Shown here: positions 1-7,867 of the stretch, in pieces
How the letters are laid out: each line of letters starts with the position of its first letter
Position numbering within the stretch: the stretch's first letter is position 1
Assembly: GCF_001423695.1 (NCBI RefSeq)
Contig: NZ_LMOZ01000001.1
Span: 1,560,443-1,624,442 of the forward strand
Source of the DNA: Leifsonia sp. Leaf336
Lineage (GTDB): Bacteria > Actinomycetota > Actinomycetes > Actinomycetales > Microbacteriaceae
Reading direction: 5' to 3'
DNA length: 64,000 nucleotides
Notes under the pieces: generated by a model
The model's database searches: none
Told to the model about the DNA's origin: nothing
The model's input: only the letters and a program-made list of their open reading frames with translations
Translations under genes and position numbers: made by a program

Positions 1-199
1 GGCCCTGTACTTCCCGGCCGACGACGCCGACGCGCTCGTGGCCCGCGTCCGGCACCTCGAGGAGCCGGGAGTCTGGGCCGAGCGCTCGGCCGCCGCGCGC
101 ACGGAGGCCGCCCGGTACACGTGGGCGACGTCCGCGGAGCGCTTGCTCACCGTCCTCACCGCGACCGCGGCGCGCGCGAAACGGCGCAGCGACCGCTGA
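1..199 (+). CDS. C-terminal end of a glycosyltransferase (family 4-like), partial
   Basis: An open frame enters from the left edge (first full codon at base 2) and stops with TGA at 197-199, giving 65 residues. It contains YFPADDADALVARVRHL, then a short helical tail with ARYTW before the end. This is how the last helices of GT-B family 4 glycosyltransferases commonly look: a nucleotide-sugar-site loop ('P..D...L...I..L') followed by a 'F/Y-[ST]-W' segment. No catalytic residues are visible because the gene is cut, so the call rests on tail resemblance only. Confidence 0.6.
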   Translation, partial: ALYFPADDADALVARVRHLEEPGVWAERSAAARTEAARYTWATSAERLLTVLTATAARAKRRSDR

Positions 200-246
200 C
201 CGGGCGCAACCTCAGGCTGCAGCGGACTCAGAGCACTGCATCGAGC

Positions 247-846
247 TCAGAGGACGGAGGCCGTGAACAGATCGCGGTCCTCCGGACCCAGGTTGAACCG
301 GTCGAGCGTCAACCGGCCGTCGTCGTAGCGGAACCGGTGGACCGAGCCGTTCGGGATCACCTCGCCCGGGCCCGGGAGGGCGTGGTCGGTGACGTGACGA
401 ACGAGCGAGCCGATGACACCGCCGTGACTGACGACGATGAGGCTCTCGCCGGGATGCGCGTCGCCGAGCTCGAGCAGGGCGGGCAGCGCCCGCTCCACGA
501 CCTGCTCACGCGTCTCGCGGCCCGGCACGGGAGCGCCTTCCGGCCAGCGCTCGAGGATCTCCGCGCCCGTGAGCCCTTCCGCCTCGCCGTAGCGACGCTC
601 GGCGATCGCGGGGATGCGCTGCGGCTCGCCGAGCCCGAGATGCGCCGCGATGATGCGCGCCGTGTCCACCGCCCGGCTGAGCGGACTGGCGAACACGGCG
701 TCGAACCGACCGCCGGCGAGGGCGCGCCCCGTCGCGTCGGCCTGCGCGCGGCCGGTGCCGTTGAGGGGGATGTCGCTGGAACCCTGGATGCGCTTGGCCA
801 GGTTCCAGTCGGTCTGGCCGTGCCGCACGAGAGAGATGAAGGTCAC
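247..846 (-). CDS. Histidine phosphatase family protein (phosphoglycerate mutase-like)
   Basis: 199 residues, GTG start preceded by an AAAGGAC ribosome-binding site. The N-terminus has the family signature LVRHGQTDWN with the phospho-accepting His in RHG, followed by IQGSSDIPLNGTGRAQA. The second catalytic His is in IVVSHGGVIGSL, and the ASPLSRAVDTARI segment supplies the usual Arg. The length is typical for single-domain, cytoplasmic histidine phosphatases. The substrate cannot be read from sequence; members include cofactor-dependent mutases, alpha-ribazole phosphatase and broad-specificity phosphatases. It lies 32 bp downstream of the sirtuin gene on the same strand, so the two may be cotranscribed. 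Confidence 0.9.
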   Translation of the reverse strand: MTFISLVRHGQTDWNLAKRIQGSSDIPLNGTGRAQADATGRALAGGRFDAVFASPLSRAVDTARIIAAHLGLGEPQRIPAIAERRYGEAEGLTGAEILERWPEGAPVPGRETREQVVERALPALLELGDAHPGESLIVVSHGGVIGSLVRHVTDHALPGPGEVIPNGSVHRFRYDDGRLTLDRFNLGPEDRDLFTASVL

Positions 847-850
847 GCAC

Positions 851-868
851 GTCCTTTCGTCGAAGGAC
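851..868. other. Small hairpin overlapping the ribosome-binding site of the histidine phosphatase gene
   Basis: GTCCTT (851-856) and AAGGAC (863-868) form an inverted repeat with a 6-nt loop in the 32-bp gap between the sirtuin stop and the phosphatase start. On the minus strand one arm is the AAAGGAC ribosome-binding site, so the hairpin could mask it when the transcript reads through from the sirtuin gene. Confidence 0.4.
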
Positions 869-878
869 GCGCGTCGCG

Positions 879-1742
879 CTAGGTGAGTCGGTGAGCGAGC
901 TCGACCAGCGTCTCGGTGGTCCCGCCGTCCAGCTTAATGGTGGCCCGATTGTCGCCCTTGGTCTCGCCCCGGTTGACGATCACGATCGGGAGACGCTTGC
1001 GCCGAGCCTCTTCGAGGAGGCGGATGCCGGAGTTGACGACCAGTGACGACCCGGCGATGACGAGCGCGTCGGCTCCGCGCACGAGCGCGCTGGCCTCCCG
1101 GTACTTCTCTGCGGGGATGAACTCGCCGAAGAAGACGACGTCGGGCTTCAGATGGCCGCCGCACACGGTGCAGTCGGGCACGACGAAGGAGTCCACGTCG
1201 GTGACGACCGCGTCGCCGTCCGGAGCGATCTCCACAGCGCCCTCCGCGTCGAGCCACGGGTTCGCGGCGTCGATGCGGGCCGTGATCGCCTCGCGCGCGA
1301 AGATCTGGCCGCAGACCAGACAGAGCACACGATCCATCGCGCCGTGCAGGTCGACGACCCGCCGGCTGCCCGCCTGCTTGTGGAGGCCGTCGACGTTCTG
1401 GGTGATGACGCCGTTCGCCGCGCCTGCGGCCTCCAGCGACGCGAGCGCACGGTGACCGGCGTTGGGATGCGCTGCGGCGAACCGCCGGTAGCCCAGGTGG
1501 CTGCCTGCCCAGTAGCGCTTGCGGTACCGGTCGTCGGCGAGGAACTGCTGGAACGTCATCGGAGTGCGCTTCGGCGCGCCCTCTCCGCGGTAGTCGGGGA
1601 TGCCCGAGTCGGTGGAGACCCCGGCTCCCGTGAGCACCGCGAACGTCCGGCCGGCGAGCAGCGACTCGGCCTGGTCGATGCCGCGGGACAGCTCGGGGGA
1701 GAGCTCCGTCGTCAGCGTGGCCCCGCGTGCCTCCGTGGTCAC
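879..1742 (-). CDS. NAD-dependent protein deacetylase, sirtuin (SIR2) family
   Basis: 287 residues from the GTG at 1742, chosen because GGGAGG lies 5 nt upstream; an ATG 24 bp earlier has no such site. NAD-binding motifs are LTGAGVSTDSGIPDYRG and TQNVDGLHKQAG; the catalytic His is in DLHGAM. A zinc-binding set is visible as CLVC and, after a long loop, CTVCGG. The C-terminal Rossmann motifs VVFFGE and VIAGSSLVV are also present. Sirtuins remove acetyl or acyl groups from lysines using NAD+ in the cytoplasm. The gene is divergent from the RNA methyltransferase gene and probably has its own promoter (TAGACT at 1770-1775). Confidence 0.92.
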   Translation of the reverse strand: MTTEARGATLTTELSPELSRGIDQAESLLAGRTFAVLTGAGVSTDSGIPDYRGEGAPKRTPMTFQQFLADDRYRKRYWAGSHLGYRRFAAAHPNAGHRALASLEAAGAANGVITQNVDGLHKQAGSRRVVDLHGAMDRVLCLVCGQIFAREAITARIDAANPWLDAEGAVEIAPDGDAVVTDVDSFVVPDCTVCGGHLKPDVVFFGEFIPAEKYREASALVRGADALVIAGSSLVVNSGIRLLEEARRKRLPIVIVNRGETKGDNRATIKLDGGTTETLVELAHRLT

Positions 1743-1769
1743 AGTCACCTCCCGGTCGATCCTCACTGG

Positions 1770-1775
1770 AGTCTA
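1770..1775 (-). promoter_or_regulatory. -10 box of the sirtuin gene
   Basis: TAGACT on the minus strand. The expected start point lies about 20 nt before the GTG, leaving a short leader that carries the GGGAGG site. Confidence 0.5.
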
Positions 1776-1811
1776 AACCGGCCGCTTTTCGGAATTGTTT
1801 CCGGCGACTGG

Positions 1812-1817
1812 CAATCT
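1812..1817 (+). promoter_or_regulatory. -10 box, leaderless, RNA methyltransferase gene
   Basis: CAATCT ends 6 nt before the GTG at 1824, so transcription would begin at or next to the start codon. No Shine-Dalgarno sequence is present. Confidence 0.5.
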
Positions 1818-1823
1818 GGACGG

Positions 1824-2627
1824 GTGCAGATCCATCGTGTGACCGACCTGACCGCCGACGGCCTCGCCGACTACTCGCGTCTGACCGACGTCGCGCTGCG
1901 GCGGGTGAGCGAGCCGGAGGGCGGGCTCTACATCGCCGAATCCACCAAAGTGATCACTCGCGCGCTGGCAGCCGGGCACCGCCCGCGCTCCGTGCTGCTG
2001 CAGGAGCAGTGGCTCGACGACGTCGCGCCGTTGCTCGAACCGTTCCCCGACGTCCCGGTGTTCGTCGGGGAGTCCGCGCTGCTCGAGCAACTGACCGGCT
2101 ACCACCTCCACCGCGGCGCGCTCGCCGCGATGCACCGTCCCGAGCTTCCCGACCCGCGCGAGTTGCTCGCCGGCGCCAGGCGCGTCGTCGTGCTCGAGGA
2201 CATCGTCGACCACACCAACGTCGGGGCGATAGTTCGTTGTTGTGCGGCTTTTGGCGTGGATGCCGTACTGGTCACGCCGCGGTGCGCGGATCCTCTTTAC
2301 AGGCGAAGTGTTCGCGTTTCGATGGGAACGATCTTTCAAGTTCCGTGGACGCGGATCGATCCGTGGCCCGAGTCCTTGAACATGCTCAACGACCTCGGGT
2401 TTCAGACAGTCGCACTGGCGCTGAACGAGGGCGCGGAATCGCTCGACGACCTTGCGGCCTCCCTTCCCGATCGTCTCGCTCTGATCCTCGGGACGGAAGG
2501 CGATGGGCTCACCGCTCGCACCATCGACTCGGCCGACCGCGTTGTCTACATCCCGATGGAGGGTGGAGTCGATTCGCTCAACGTCGGTGCGGCCTCCGCG
2601 GTCGCGCTGTGGGCAACGCGGGCTTAG
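1824..2627 (+). CDS. RNA 2'-O-methyltransferase, TrmH/SpoU family
   Basis: 267 residues. The C-terminal half is a SPOUT domain with all three SpoU motifs: VLEDIVDHTNVGAIVR, LILGTEGDGL and IPMEGGVDSLNVGAASAVALW (shown in part). The N-terminal part has the substrate-binding layout of this family (LYIAESTKVITRAL). It transfers methyl from S-adenosylmethionine to a ribose 2'-OH in tRNA or rRNA; which position is not deducible. The GTG start is supported by the -10 box 6 nt upstream. Odd point: from about base 2226 the codon choice relaxes (GTTCGTTGTTGT, many T-ending codons) relative to the first half, suggesting a recombination joint inside the gene. Confidence 0.9.
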   Translation: MQIHRVTDLTADGLADYSRLTDVALRRVSEPEGGLYIAESTKVITRALAAGHRPRSVLLQEQWLDDVAPLLEPFPDVPVFVGESALLEQLTGYHLHRGALAAMHRPELPDPRELLAGARRVVVLEDIVDHTNVGAIVRCCAAFGVDAVLVTPRCADPLYRRSVRVSMGTIFQVPWTRIDPWPESLNMLNDLGFQTVALALNEGAESLDDLAASLPDRLALILGTEGDGLTARTIDSADRVVYIPMEGGVDSLNVGAASAVALWATRA

Positions 2628-2678
2628 GCGGTTGGCGGCGGCATGGCCGCACAGACACGAGTCGGCAACTGCCGCGGT

Positions 2679-2701
2679 GCGGGTCGCTCTTGCGGACCCG
2701 C
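2679..2701. terminator. Hairpin between convergent genes
   Basis: GCGGGTC (2679-2685) and GACCCGC (2695-2701) pair across a 9-nt loop, 52 bp past the methyltransferase stop and just before the end of the convergent small membrane protein gene. There is no T-tract, which is usual for this GC content. Confidence 0.4.
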
Positions 2702-2726
2702 CACCACTCGTGCGCCCAGTCCTCAC

Positions 2727-3122
2727 TCAACCGCCGAAAGGACAGATCTCACGGCGTTGGCCATCAGTTACGACCACAAACCCTGCTGAAGCATTGCCGT
2801 CGATTGGCGGACGTGCGTAGATCAGACCGCCGCCCGTCGTGTGCCCCTGCAACGTGAGGCCCCGCATATCCGGGGCGCCTAGGTCCATGCAGTGGTAGCT
2901 CTCGCCGAGGTACTGCACATACGGAGGGATGGCTTCCGGCCAGAACGCGCCCGACTGTGCAAAGAGGCACACGGATGCAAGCCCGACCGCAGTCAGTGCG
3001 ACGGCCAGCGCGACGAGGGCCAGGGTGATGGCAGCCGCCGCCGATCCGTTCAGCCAGGTGCGTGGTCGGGCTAAATGAGTGCCGTCCGTGATCGCCTCTC
3101 CGCGGAGGTGGCCGGGTGTCAT
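2727..3122 (-). CDS. Small single-pass membrane protein of unknown function
   Basis: 131 residues. A short polar N-terminus is followed by one long hydrophobic segment (about residues 30-55, rich in Ala/Leu/Val) and then about 75 residues predicted to lie outside, with two cysteines (YHCMD and the C-terminal EICPFGG) that could pair. I recognise no family. Evidence that it is real: the ATG at 3122 has a good -10 box (TACAGT) 6 nt upstream, the leaderless spacing seen at many genes here. Codon use is less GC-biased than in neighbouring genes, matching the 3' half of the adjacent methyltransferase gene. Confidence 0.6.
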   Translation of the reverse strand: MTPGHLRGEAITDGTHLARPRTWLNGSAAAAITLALVALAVALTAVGLASVCLFAQSGAFWPEAIPPYVQYLGESYHCMDLGAPDMRGLTLQGHTTGGGLIYARPPIDGNASAGFVVVTDGQRREICPFGG

Positions 3123-3128
3123 GGCGTC

Positions 3129-3134
3129 ACTGTA
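3129..3134 (-). promoter_or_regulatory. -10 box, leaderless, small membrane protein gene
   Basis: TACAGT on the minus strand ends 6 nt before the ATG at 3122. Confidence 0.5.
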
Positions 3135-3299
3135 GCAACGTCGATCAGTCGGCCTCGCGATATCGGCCGCGGCGAGTGTTGGCGGCCTGCTTCTTCAGGC
3201 AGTCGGAGCCTATGTGCCCGATCCTGCACGCGCCCGGGCATCGGCCGGCCGAGTCGGTCGCGACGGGCGCGTTCTCAGGAGATGCCTGAGCATCTTCCG

Positions 3300-3305
3300 T
3301 AGACT
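3300..3305 (+). promoter_or_regulatory. -10 box, leaderless, D,D-carboxypeptidase gene
   Basis: TAGACT ends 6 nt before the GTG at 3312. Confidence 0.55.
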
Positions 3306-3311
3306 CCGATC

Positions 3312-4571
3312 GTGCCCCAGCAAGTCCTCGCCGATCCGCCGCGCCGTCTGAACCGCAAGCAGGTCTACCGTCGCCGCCGGATCGCCGTCTTCGGCGTCGG
3401 AGGCGTGCTGCTCATCGCGCTGCTCTACCTCGCGGGTTCGATCATCACACCGGTGCCCGCCACCGCAGCGGTGACCCAGCACGAGAAGGCGCTCACCCAA
3501 TCGGCCGCGCAGCTCGCGTGGCCCGGCTACGGATCGGCGGCGATCACCGCGCCCGACTATCCCGGGGCCACCGAGTACCACGGCAGCGACGCGAGCATGC
3601 CGATCGCCAGCATGACGAAGACGATCACCGCCCTGGTCGTACTCGACGCCAAGCCGCTGGACGGCTCGTCGGAGGGGCCGACGATCTCGTTCACGCAGAA
3701 GGACGTCGCGATCTGGAACCAGGTGATCGCCGACGGCGGATCGTGGGCTCCCGTCAAGGCGGGGACCTCCATGACCGAGAAGCAGGCGCTCACGGCGATG
3801 CTGCTCCCGTCGGCGAACAACTATGCGATCTCGCTCACGAACTGGGCGTTCGGTTCGACTTCCGAATACCTCTCGGCCGCGAATAAATGGCTCAAGGACA
3901 AGGGCTTCACGGGCACGAAGGTGGTCACACCGGATGGTCTCGACCCCGGCAACGTCAGCACGACGAAAGACCTCATCGGGCTCGGCAAACTGGTGCTCGC
4001 CTCGCCGGTCCTCTCCTCGATCGTGTCGCAGAAGTCCGCGACGCTGCCGGGGGCGGGCGCTCAGGACAACACGAACGCGTTGCTCGGCGTGGACGGCGTC
4101 GACGGCATCAAGACCGGCAACACCGACGAGGCGGGCTTCTGCCTGCTGTTCTCGGCCGAGGTCCCGGTCGGAAAAGTCAAGGTGCGCGTGCTCGGCGTCG
4201 TACTCGGCGCCTCCGACCACGACACGCTGTGGGCCGGAGTGACCGGCTTGTTGACGAGCATGCAGGCGGGCTTCCACGAAGTGGACGCCGCGACGAGCGG
4301 GCAGGTGTTCGGCTCGTACACGACGCCCTGGGGCGCCTCCTCGAATCTGGTCGCCACGAGCGGTGAGACCCTCGTGGTGTGGTCGGACACGCCCATCCAG
4401 GTCGATCTCACGACGCGCCCGATCCAGTCGGGGTTCAAGGGCGACGTGGTCGGGCGGATCTCGTTCACGCTCAACGGGGCGACGAAGACGATCGACCTCG
4501 CTCTGGCGAAGGACGTGCCCGATCCGGGCTTCGGTTGGCGGCTGGCGCACCCGGGCGGCCTCGGGGCGTGA
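3312..4571 (+). CDS. D-alanyl-D-alanine carboxypeptidase (peptidase S11 family, PBP5-type)
   Basis: 419 residues. A basic N-terminus (RKQVYRRRR) precedes one hydrophobic segment (about residues 25-45), an anchor or signal peptide. The penicillin-binding motifs are in order: SMTK (Ser100, Lys103), SAN (about 167-169) and KTG (about 267-269, in GIKTGNTDEAG). The last 100 residues form a beta-rich C-terminal domain. It would trim the terminal D-Ala from peptidoglycan pentapeptides outside the membrane. The sequence before SMTK is shorter than in E. coli DacA, as in many actinobacterial homologues. The gene stands alone, and the start is fixed by the -10 box 6 nt upstream. Confidence 0.9.
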   Translation: MPQQVLADPPRRLNRKQVYRRRRIAVFGVGGVLLIALLYLAGSIITPVPATAAVTQHEKALTQSAAQLAWPGYGSAAITAPDYPGATEYHGSDASMPIASMTKTITALVVLDAKPLDGSSEGPTISFTQKDVAIWNQVIADGGSWAPVKAGTSMTEKQALTAMLLPSANNYAISLTNWAFGSTSEYLSAANKWLKDKGFTGTKVVTPDGLDPGNVSTTKDLIGLGKLVLASPVLSSIVSQKSATLPGAGAQDNTNALLGVDGVDGIKTGNTDEAGFCLLFSAEVPVGKVKVRVLGVVLGASDHDTLWAGVTGLLTSMQAGFHEVDAATSGQVFGSYTTPWGASSNLVATSGETLVVWSDTPIQVDLTTRPIQSGFKGDVVGRISFTLNGATKTIDLALAKDVPDPGFGWRLAHPGGLGA

Positions 4572-4697
4572 CACGCCCGGAGTGCTTCTCGCGCAGATGA
4601 TTGCGTGGGTGAGGGCTGGGGTGACCGTCTCCGCGTGACGCCGGACAGCCACCGGGAACGGGCTGGCGACCGCGCTCGCGCGTCGGATTCCTCGCGT

Positions 4698-4703
4698 TAG
4701 CGT
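4698..4703 (+). promoter_or_regulatory. Possible -10 box of the acyltransferase gene
   Basis: TAGCGT about 33 nt before the ATG at 4737; the leader has only a weak purine stretch (GACGAGG). Confidence 0.35.
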
Positions 4704-4736
4704 GGTGCTTCATCGCACTCGACGAGGCCCGAACAC

Positions 4737-6980
4737 ATGACGTCAGACACCCAGCCCCGTACCCGCGCAGAATCAGGCGCGCGCCGTAGATCCACAGCTC
4801 GTGGCCGGACAGGCTCGGCACGGGGGTCGTCCAATCCCACCGGTTCGACCGCCAAGCGTATGGATCTGCAGGGCCTTCGCGCACTCGCGGTGGGTCTGGT
4901 GGTCCTCAACCACGCGTTCGAGTGGCCATCCGGCGGCTTCATCGGTGTCGACATCTTCTTCGTGCTCTCGGGCTTCCTCATGACCTCGGTGCTCCATCGC
5001 GAGTACGAGCGAAGCGGACGTATCCGGTTCGCGGCCTTCTACCGCCGACGCATTCGCAGACTGATCCCTGCGTCGGTCGTCGTGATCGCCGCCACTGTCG
5101 TCGGCGCCTGGTTGCTCTTCGCATCGGGGCGATTCATGTCGACGCTCTGGGATGCTGCCGCGTCCCTGTTCTTCGTCGCCAACTGGCGCTACGCGGCTCA
5201 GGCGACCGACTACTTCGCTCAAGGCGACCAGACGTCGCCTCTCCAGCACTACTGGTCGCTGAGCCTCGAGGAGCAGTACTACCTGGTCTGGCCGCTGGCG
5301 ATCCTCCTGATCGCACTGATCGCGGCCCGCACGAAGGCTCCTCGCGCGGCAGCCGCCTTGACCACCTTGGCCATCACGGTGGGGCTGTTCCTGCTCGCCG
5401 TGCTGCTCACCGACGCGAACACGAGCACGGCTTACTTCATCACGCCGGCCCGATTGTGGGAGCTCTCGGTCGGTGCCACGGTGGCGCTCTGCATGCCGTG
5501 GTTCTCCCGAATGCCGATGGCATTGCGGCCGTACATCGCACTGCTCGCCATCGCCGGGATGGTCGTCGCCGCTGCGATCACGCCCTCCGATCATGGCTTT
5601 CCCGCTCCGTGGGCCGCGGTCGCGGTCCTCAGCGCTGCTGCCTTCATCGCCTTCCCGTGGCAGCCCGTACGAGCTCGTCTCCACCCGTTGGACAACCCTG
5701 TACTGGGCTACGTCGGCGACATCTCGTACTCGCTCTATCTGTGGCACTTCCCCGCGTTGATCCTCGTCACCGAGTTGTCGCGCGGTCTGCCCGGTGACGG
5801 AACGCCCGTCCCCGCCCTCGAATCCATCGCACTGTCGCTCGTTCTCGCCGCGCTGTCGTTCCGGTTCATCGAGGAACCCATTCGTCGTTCCTCGTGGCTC
5901 GAACCCAGCAAACGTCGATCGAGCGCCGGGCGTGCGCAACTCTTCAGGTCGGTCGGACTCGCCGCACTGGGAATCCTGGTGGTGGCTGCGGTGGGCGTCT
6001 CTCTTGCGGTTGACGGCACGGCGCGCAACCCGGTCGCCGAGAAGTCGAACAACGCGACGACCAGTGTTCCGACGGCCGACCCCGGTGGCGCTGACGGGGA
6101 CGCGGCGCTCGCGGCACTCACGAGCGAACTCACCGATGCCCTTGCGCAGAAGACCTGGCCCGAGTTGACACCGTCGATGGACAGTGTCGTCTCGAACTAT
6201 GCGCGGGACAGCCAGACGAACGACTGTTCGAATCCCGACTACCCCGGGGTCGAGAAATGCACGTGGGGGAGTCCGGATGCGCCGCACTCCATCGTGGTTG
6301 CCGGCGATTCGACGTCCGTCGGATACATCCCGATGTTCCGCGCCCTTGCTGACGCGTCTAACGGTCAGCTCAAGGTGACGGCGTTCGGAATGTACGGCTG
6401 CCCCTTCGTCGATTTCGAGACGCAAAACGGAGGGGACGCCTACAACAAGGCCTGTCCGGGACGCAAGGAGATGACGATCGAGAAGGTCGCAGAACTCAAG
6501 CCCGATGCGGTGTTCATCACGAACACCTACATCTCACTCAAGAAGACCAGCGACGGTGAGCCGTTCACTCCCGCGGAGTACAACGCCGGTCTGAAGCCCT
6601 TCCTCGAACGGCTCGCCCCGAACACGGGCAAGATCGTCCTGCTCTCGCCGCCGCCGGCACAGCAGAACGTGAAGGAGTGCTATTCCCCGAGGAGCACACC
6701 ACAAGCGTGCGTCACCAAGGTGCCGGGTCGCTGGAAGGCCATGGGAAGCGAGGAGCTCGCGCTCGCGAAGGACTTCGACGGTGCTTGGATCGACTCACGC
6801 CCGCTCTTCTGCGTCCAGGCGAGCTGCCCGGCGTTCTCGGCGGGGATGCCCATCAAATTCGACGATCTGCACTTGACCGAGGAGTATTCGCGACACATCG
6901 CGAACGGGGTGGTCGCGTTGCTCGCGAAGGAGGGCGTCCGCTTGACTGGTGACCCGGCTGAAGAGGCGCCGGCCGGATGA
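4737..6980 (+). CDS. Membrane O-acyltransferase of the OafA/YrhL type with C-terminal SGNH domain
   Basis: 747 residues. After about 40 basic, Ser/Thr-rich residues comes an acyltransferase-3 domain (about 42-420) opening with MDLQGLRALAVGLVVLNHA and GFIGVDIFFVLSGFL, with about ten membrane spans and the basic RRRIRRLIPAS loop. A final span (about 402-425) leads to an extracellular SGNH domain with GDSTSVG (nucleophile Ser525) and DDLHLTEEY (catalytic Asp/His near 708-711). Such fusions move acetyl or other acyl groups across the membrane onto surface glycans, lipids or peptidoglycan. The substrate is unknown. It is convergent with, and only 9 bp from, a second SGNH gene. Confidence 0.9.
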   Translation: MTSDTQPRTRAESGARRRSTARGRTGSARGSSNPTGSTAKRMDLQGLRALAVGLVVLNHAFEWPSGGFIGVDIFFVLSGFLMTSVLHREYERSGRIRFAAFYRRRIRRLIPASVVVIAATVVGAWLLFASGRFMSTLWDAAASLFFVANWRYAAQATDYFAQGDQTSPLQHYWSLSLEEQYYLVWPLAILLIALIAARTKAPRAAAALTTLAITVGLFLLAVLLTDANTSTAYFITPARLWELSVGATVALCMPWFSRMPMALRPYIALLAIAGMVVAAAITPSDHGFPAPWAAVAVLSAAAFIAFPWQPVRARLHPLDNPVLGYVGDISYSLYLWHFPALILVTELSRGLPGDGTPVPALESIALSLVLAALSFRFIEEPIRRSSWLEPSKRRSSAGRAQLFRSVGLAALGILVVAAVGVSLAVDGTARNPVAEKSNNATTSVPTADPGGADGDAALAALTSELTDALAQKTWPELTPSMDSVVSNYARDSQTNDCSNPDYPGVEKCTWGSPDAPHSIVVAGDSTSVGYIPMFRALADASNGQLKVTAFGMYGCPFVDFETQNGGDAYNKACPGRKEMTIEKVAELKPDAVFITNTYISLKKTSDGEPFTPAEYNAGLKPFLERLAPNTGKIVLLSPPPAQQNVKECYSPRSTPQACVTKVPGRWKAMGSEELALAKDFDGAWIDSRPLFCVQASCPAFSAGMPIKFDDLHLTEEYSRHIANGVVALLAKEGVRLTGDPAEEAPAG

Positions 6981-6989
6981 AACCGCCGT

Positions 6990-7784
6990 TCACTCCTCCC
7001 GCGACCGGATGACGAACGGGCCGGCTTGCGGACGCTTGGGCAGCACGTGGTCGCCCGACGACTGGTGCCGGATGCGCCGGACCACCCAGGGCACGAGGTA
7101 CTCACGAGCCCACGACAGGTCCTCAGCGCGGGCCTGACGCCACGTGCGCGGCGGGAGCGGTTCGGGGTCGAGCGGCTGGAGGTCGTTCTCGACGTTCAAG
7201 GCGGCCAGGACCATCCGCGCGACCGTGTGGTGCCCGAGCGGGGCGAGGTGCAGGCGGTCCGGCGCCCACATGCGCTGGTCCTGGATCTCAGTGAGGGACC
7301 ATTGGTCGGCGACGATCGCGTCGTAGCGGGCTGCGACGGCACGCACGTTCTCGTTGTAGATCGCGACCTTGCCGCGGATGCCGCGGAACACCGGGGAGAA
7401 TCCGACATCCACGCCCGTGAAGACCACGACGGTCGCACCGTCGGCGCTGAGCCTGCTGACGGCTTGGTCGAAGAGCGCCGCGATCTGGTCGGGGTCGGTG
7501 CCCGGCCGGATGACGTCGTTGCCGCCCGCCGAGATCGTGATGAGGTCGGGCCGCAGGGCGATCGCCGGCTCCACCTGCTCGTCGAGGATCTGCTTGATGA
7601 GCTTGCCGCGCACGGCGAGGTTCGCATAGGCGAAGTCGTCGGTCTGGGCGCTGAGGACTTCGGCGACACGATCGGCCCAGCCGCGGTGGCCGCCGGGGCT
7701 CAGGGGTTCGGGGTCGCCGATCCCCTCGGTGAACGAGTCGCCGAGGGCGACATAGCGGGACCACGGGTGATGGGCTTCGACCAT
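6990..7784 (-). CDS. SGNH/GDSL-type hydrolase
   Basis: 264 residues from the ATG at 7784. This start is preferred over upstream in-frame codons because CAGAAT lies exactly 6 nt before it and the protein then begins a few residues before block I, VALGDSFTEGIGD. Other SGNH blocks: the Gly in LAVRGKL, the Asn in ISAGGNDVIRPG, and DRLHLAPLGHHTVARM with the catalytic Asp and His. No signal peptide is visible, so it is probably a cytoplasmic esterase/lipase-type enzyme. Substrate unknown. It is divergent from the helicase gene, and the two start regions are 83 bp apart. Confidence 0.9.
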   Translation of the reverse strand: MVEAHHPWSRYVALGDSFTEGIGDPEPLSPGGHRGWADRVAEVLSAQTDDFAYANLAVRGKLIKQILDEQVEPAIALRPDLITISAGGNDVIRPGTDPDQIAALFDQAVSRLSADGATVVVFTGVDVGFSPVFRGIRGKVAIYNENVRAVAARYDAIVADQWSLTEIQDQRMWAPDRLHLAPLGHHTVARMVLAALNVENDLQPLDPEPLPPRTWRQARAEDLSWAREYLVPWVVRRIRHQSSGDHVLPKRPQAGPFVIRSREE

Positions 7785-7790
7785 TCCTCC

Positions 7791-7796
7791 ATTCTG
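7791..7796 (-). promoter_or_regulatory. -10 box, leaderless, SGNH hydrolase gene
   Basis: CAGAAT on the minus strand ends 6 nt before the ATG at 7784 and decides between competing starts. Confidence 0.5.
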
Positions 7797-7853
7797 CATC
7801 GTGCCGGACTCGGGCGCGGCGGTCGTCCCGGGCGGGCTGTCAGTCGCCTCGGG

Positions 7854-7859
7854 TAGATT
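7854..7859 (+). promoter_or_regulatory. -10 box, leaderless, helicase gene
   Basis: TAGATT ends 8 nt before the GTG at 7868. Confidence 0.5.
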
Positions 7860-7867
7860 TGATCCAA

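Noticed and set aside
1152-1823. N-terminal extension of the RNA methyltransferase frame by 224 codons
   Set aside because: The extension runs antisense through the sirtuin gene and has no homologous content; the -10 box 6 nt before the GTG at 1824 fixes a shorter start.
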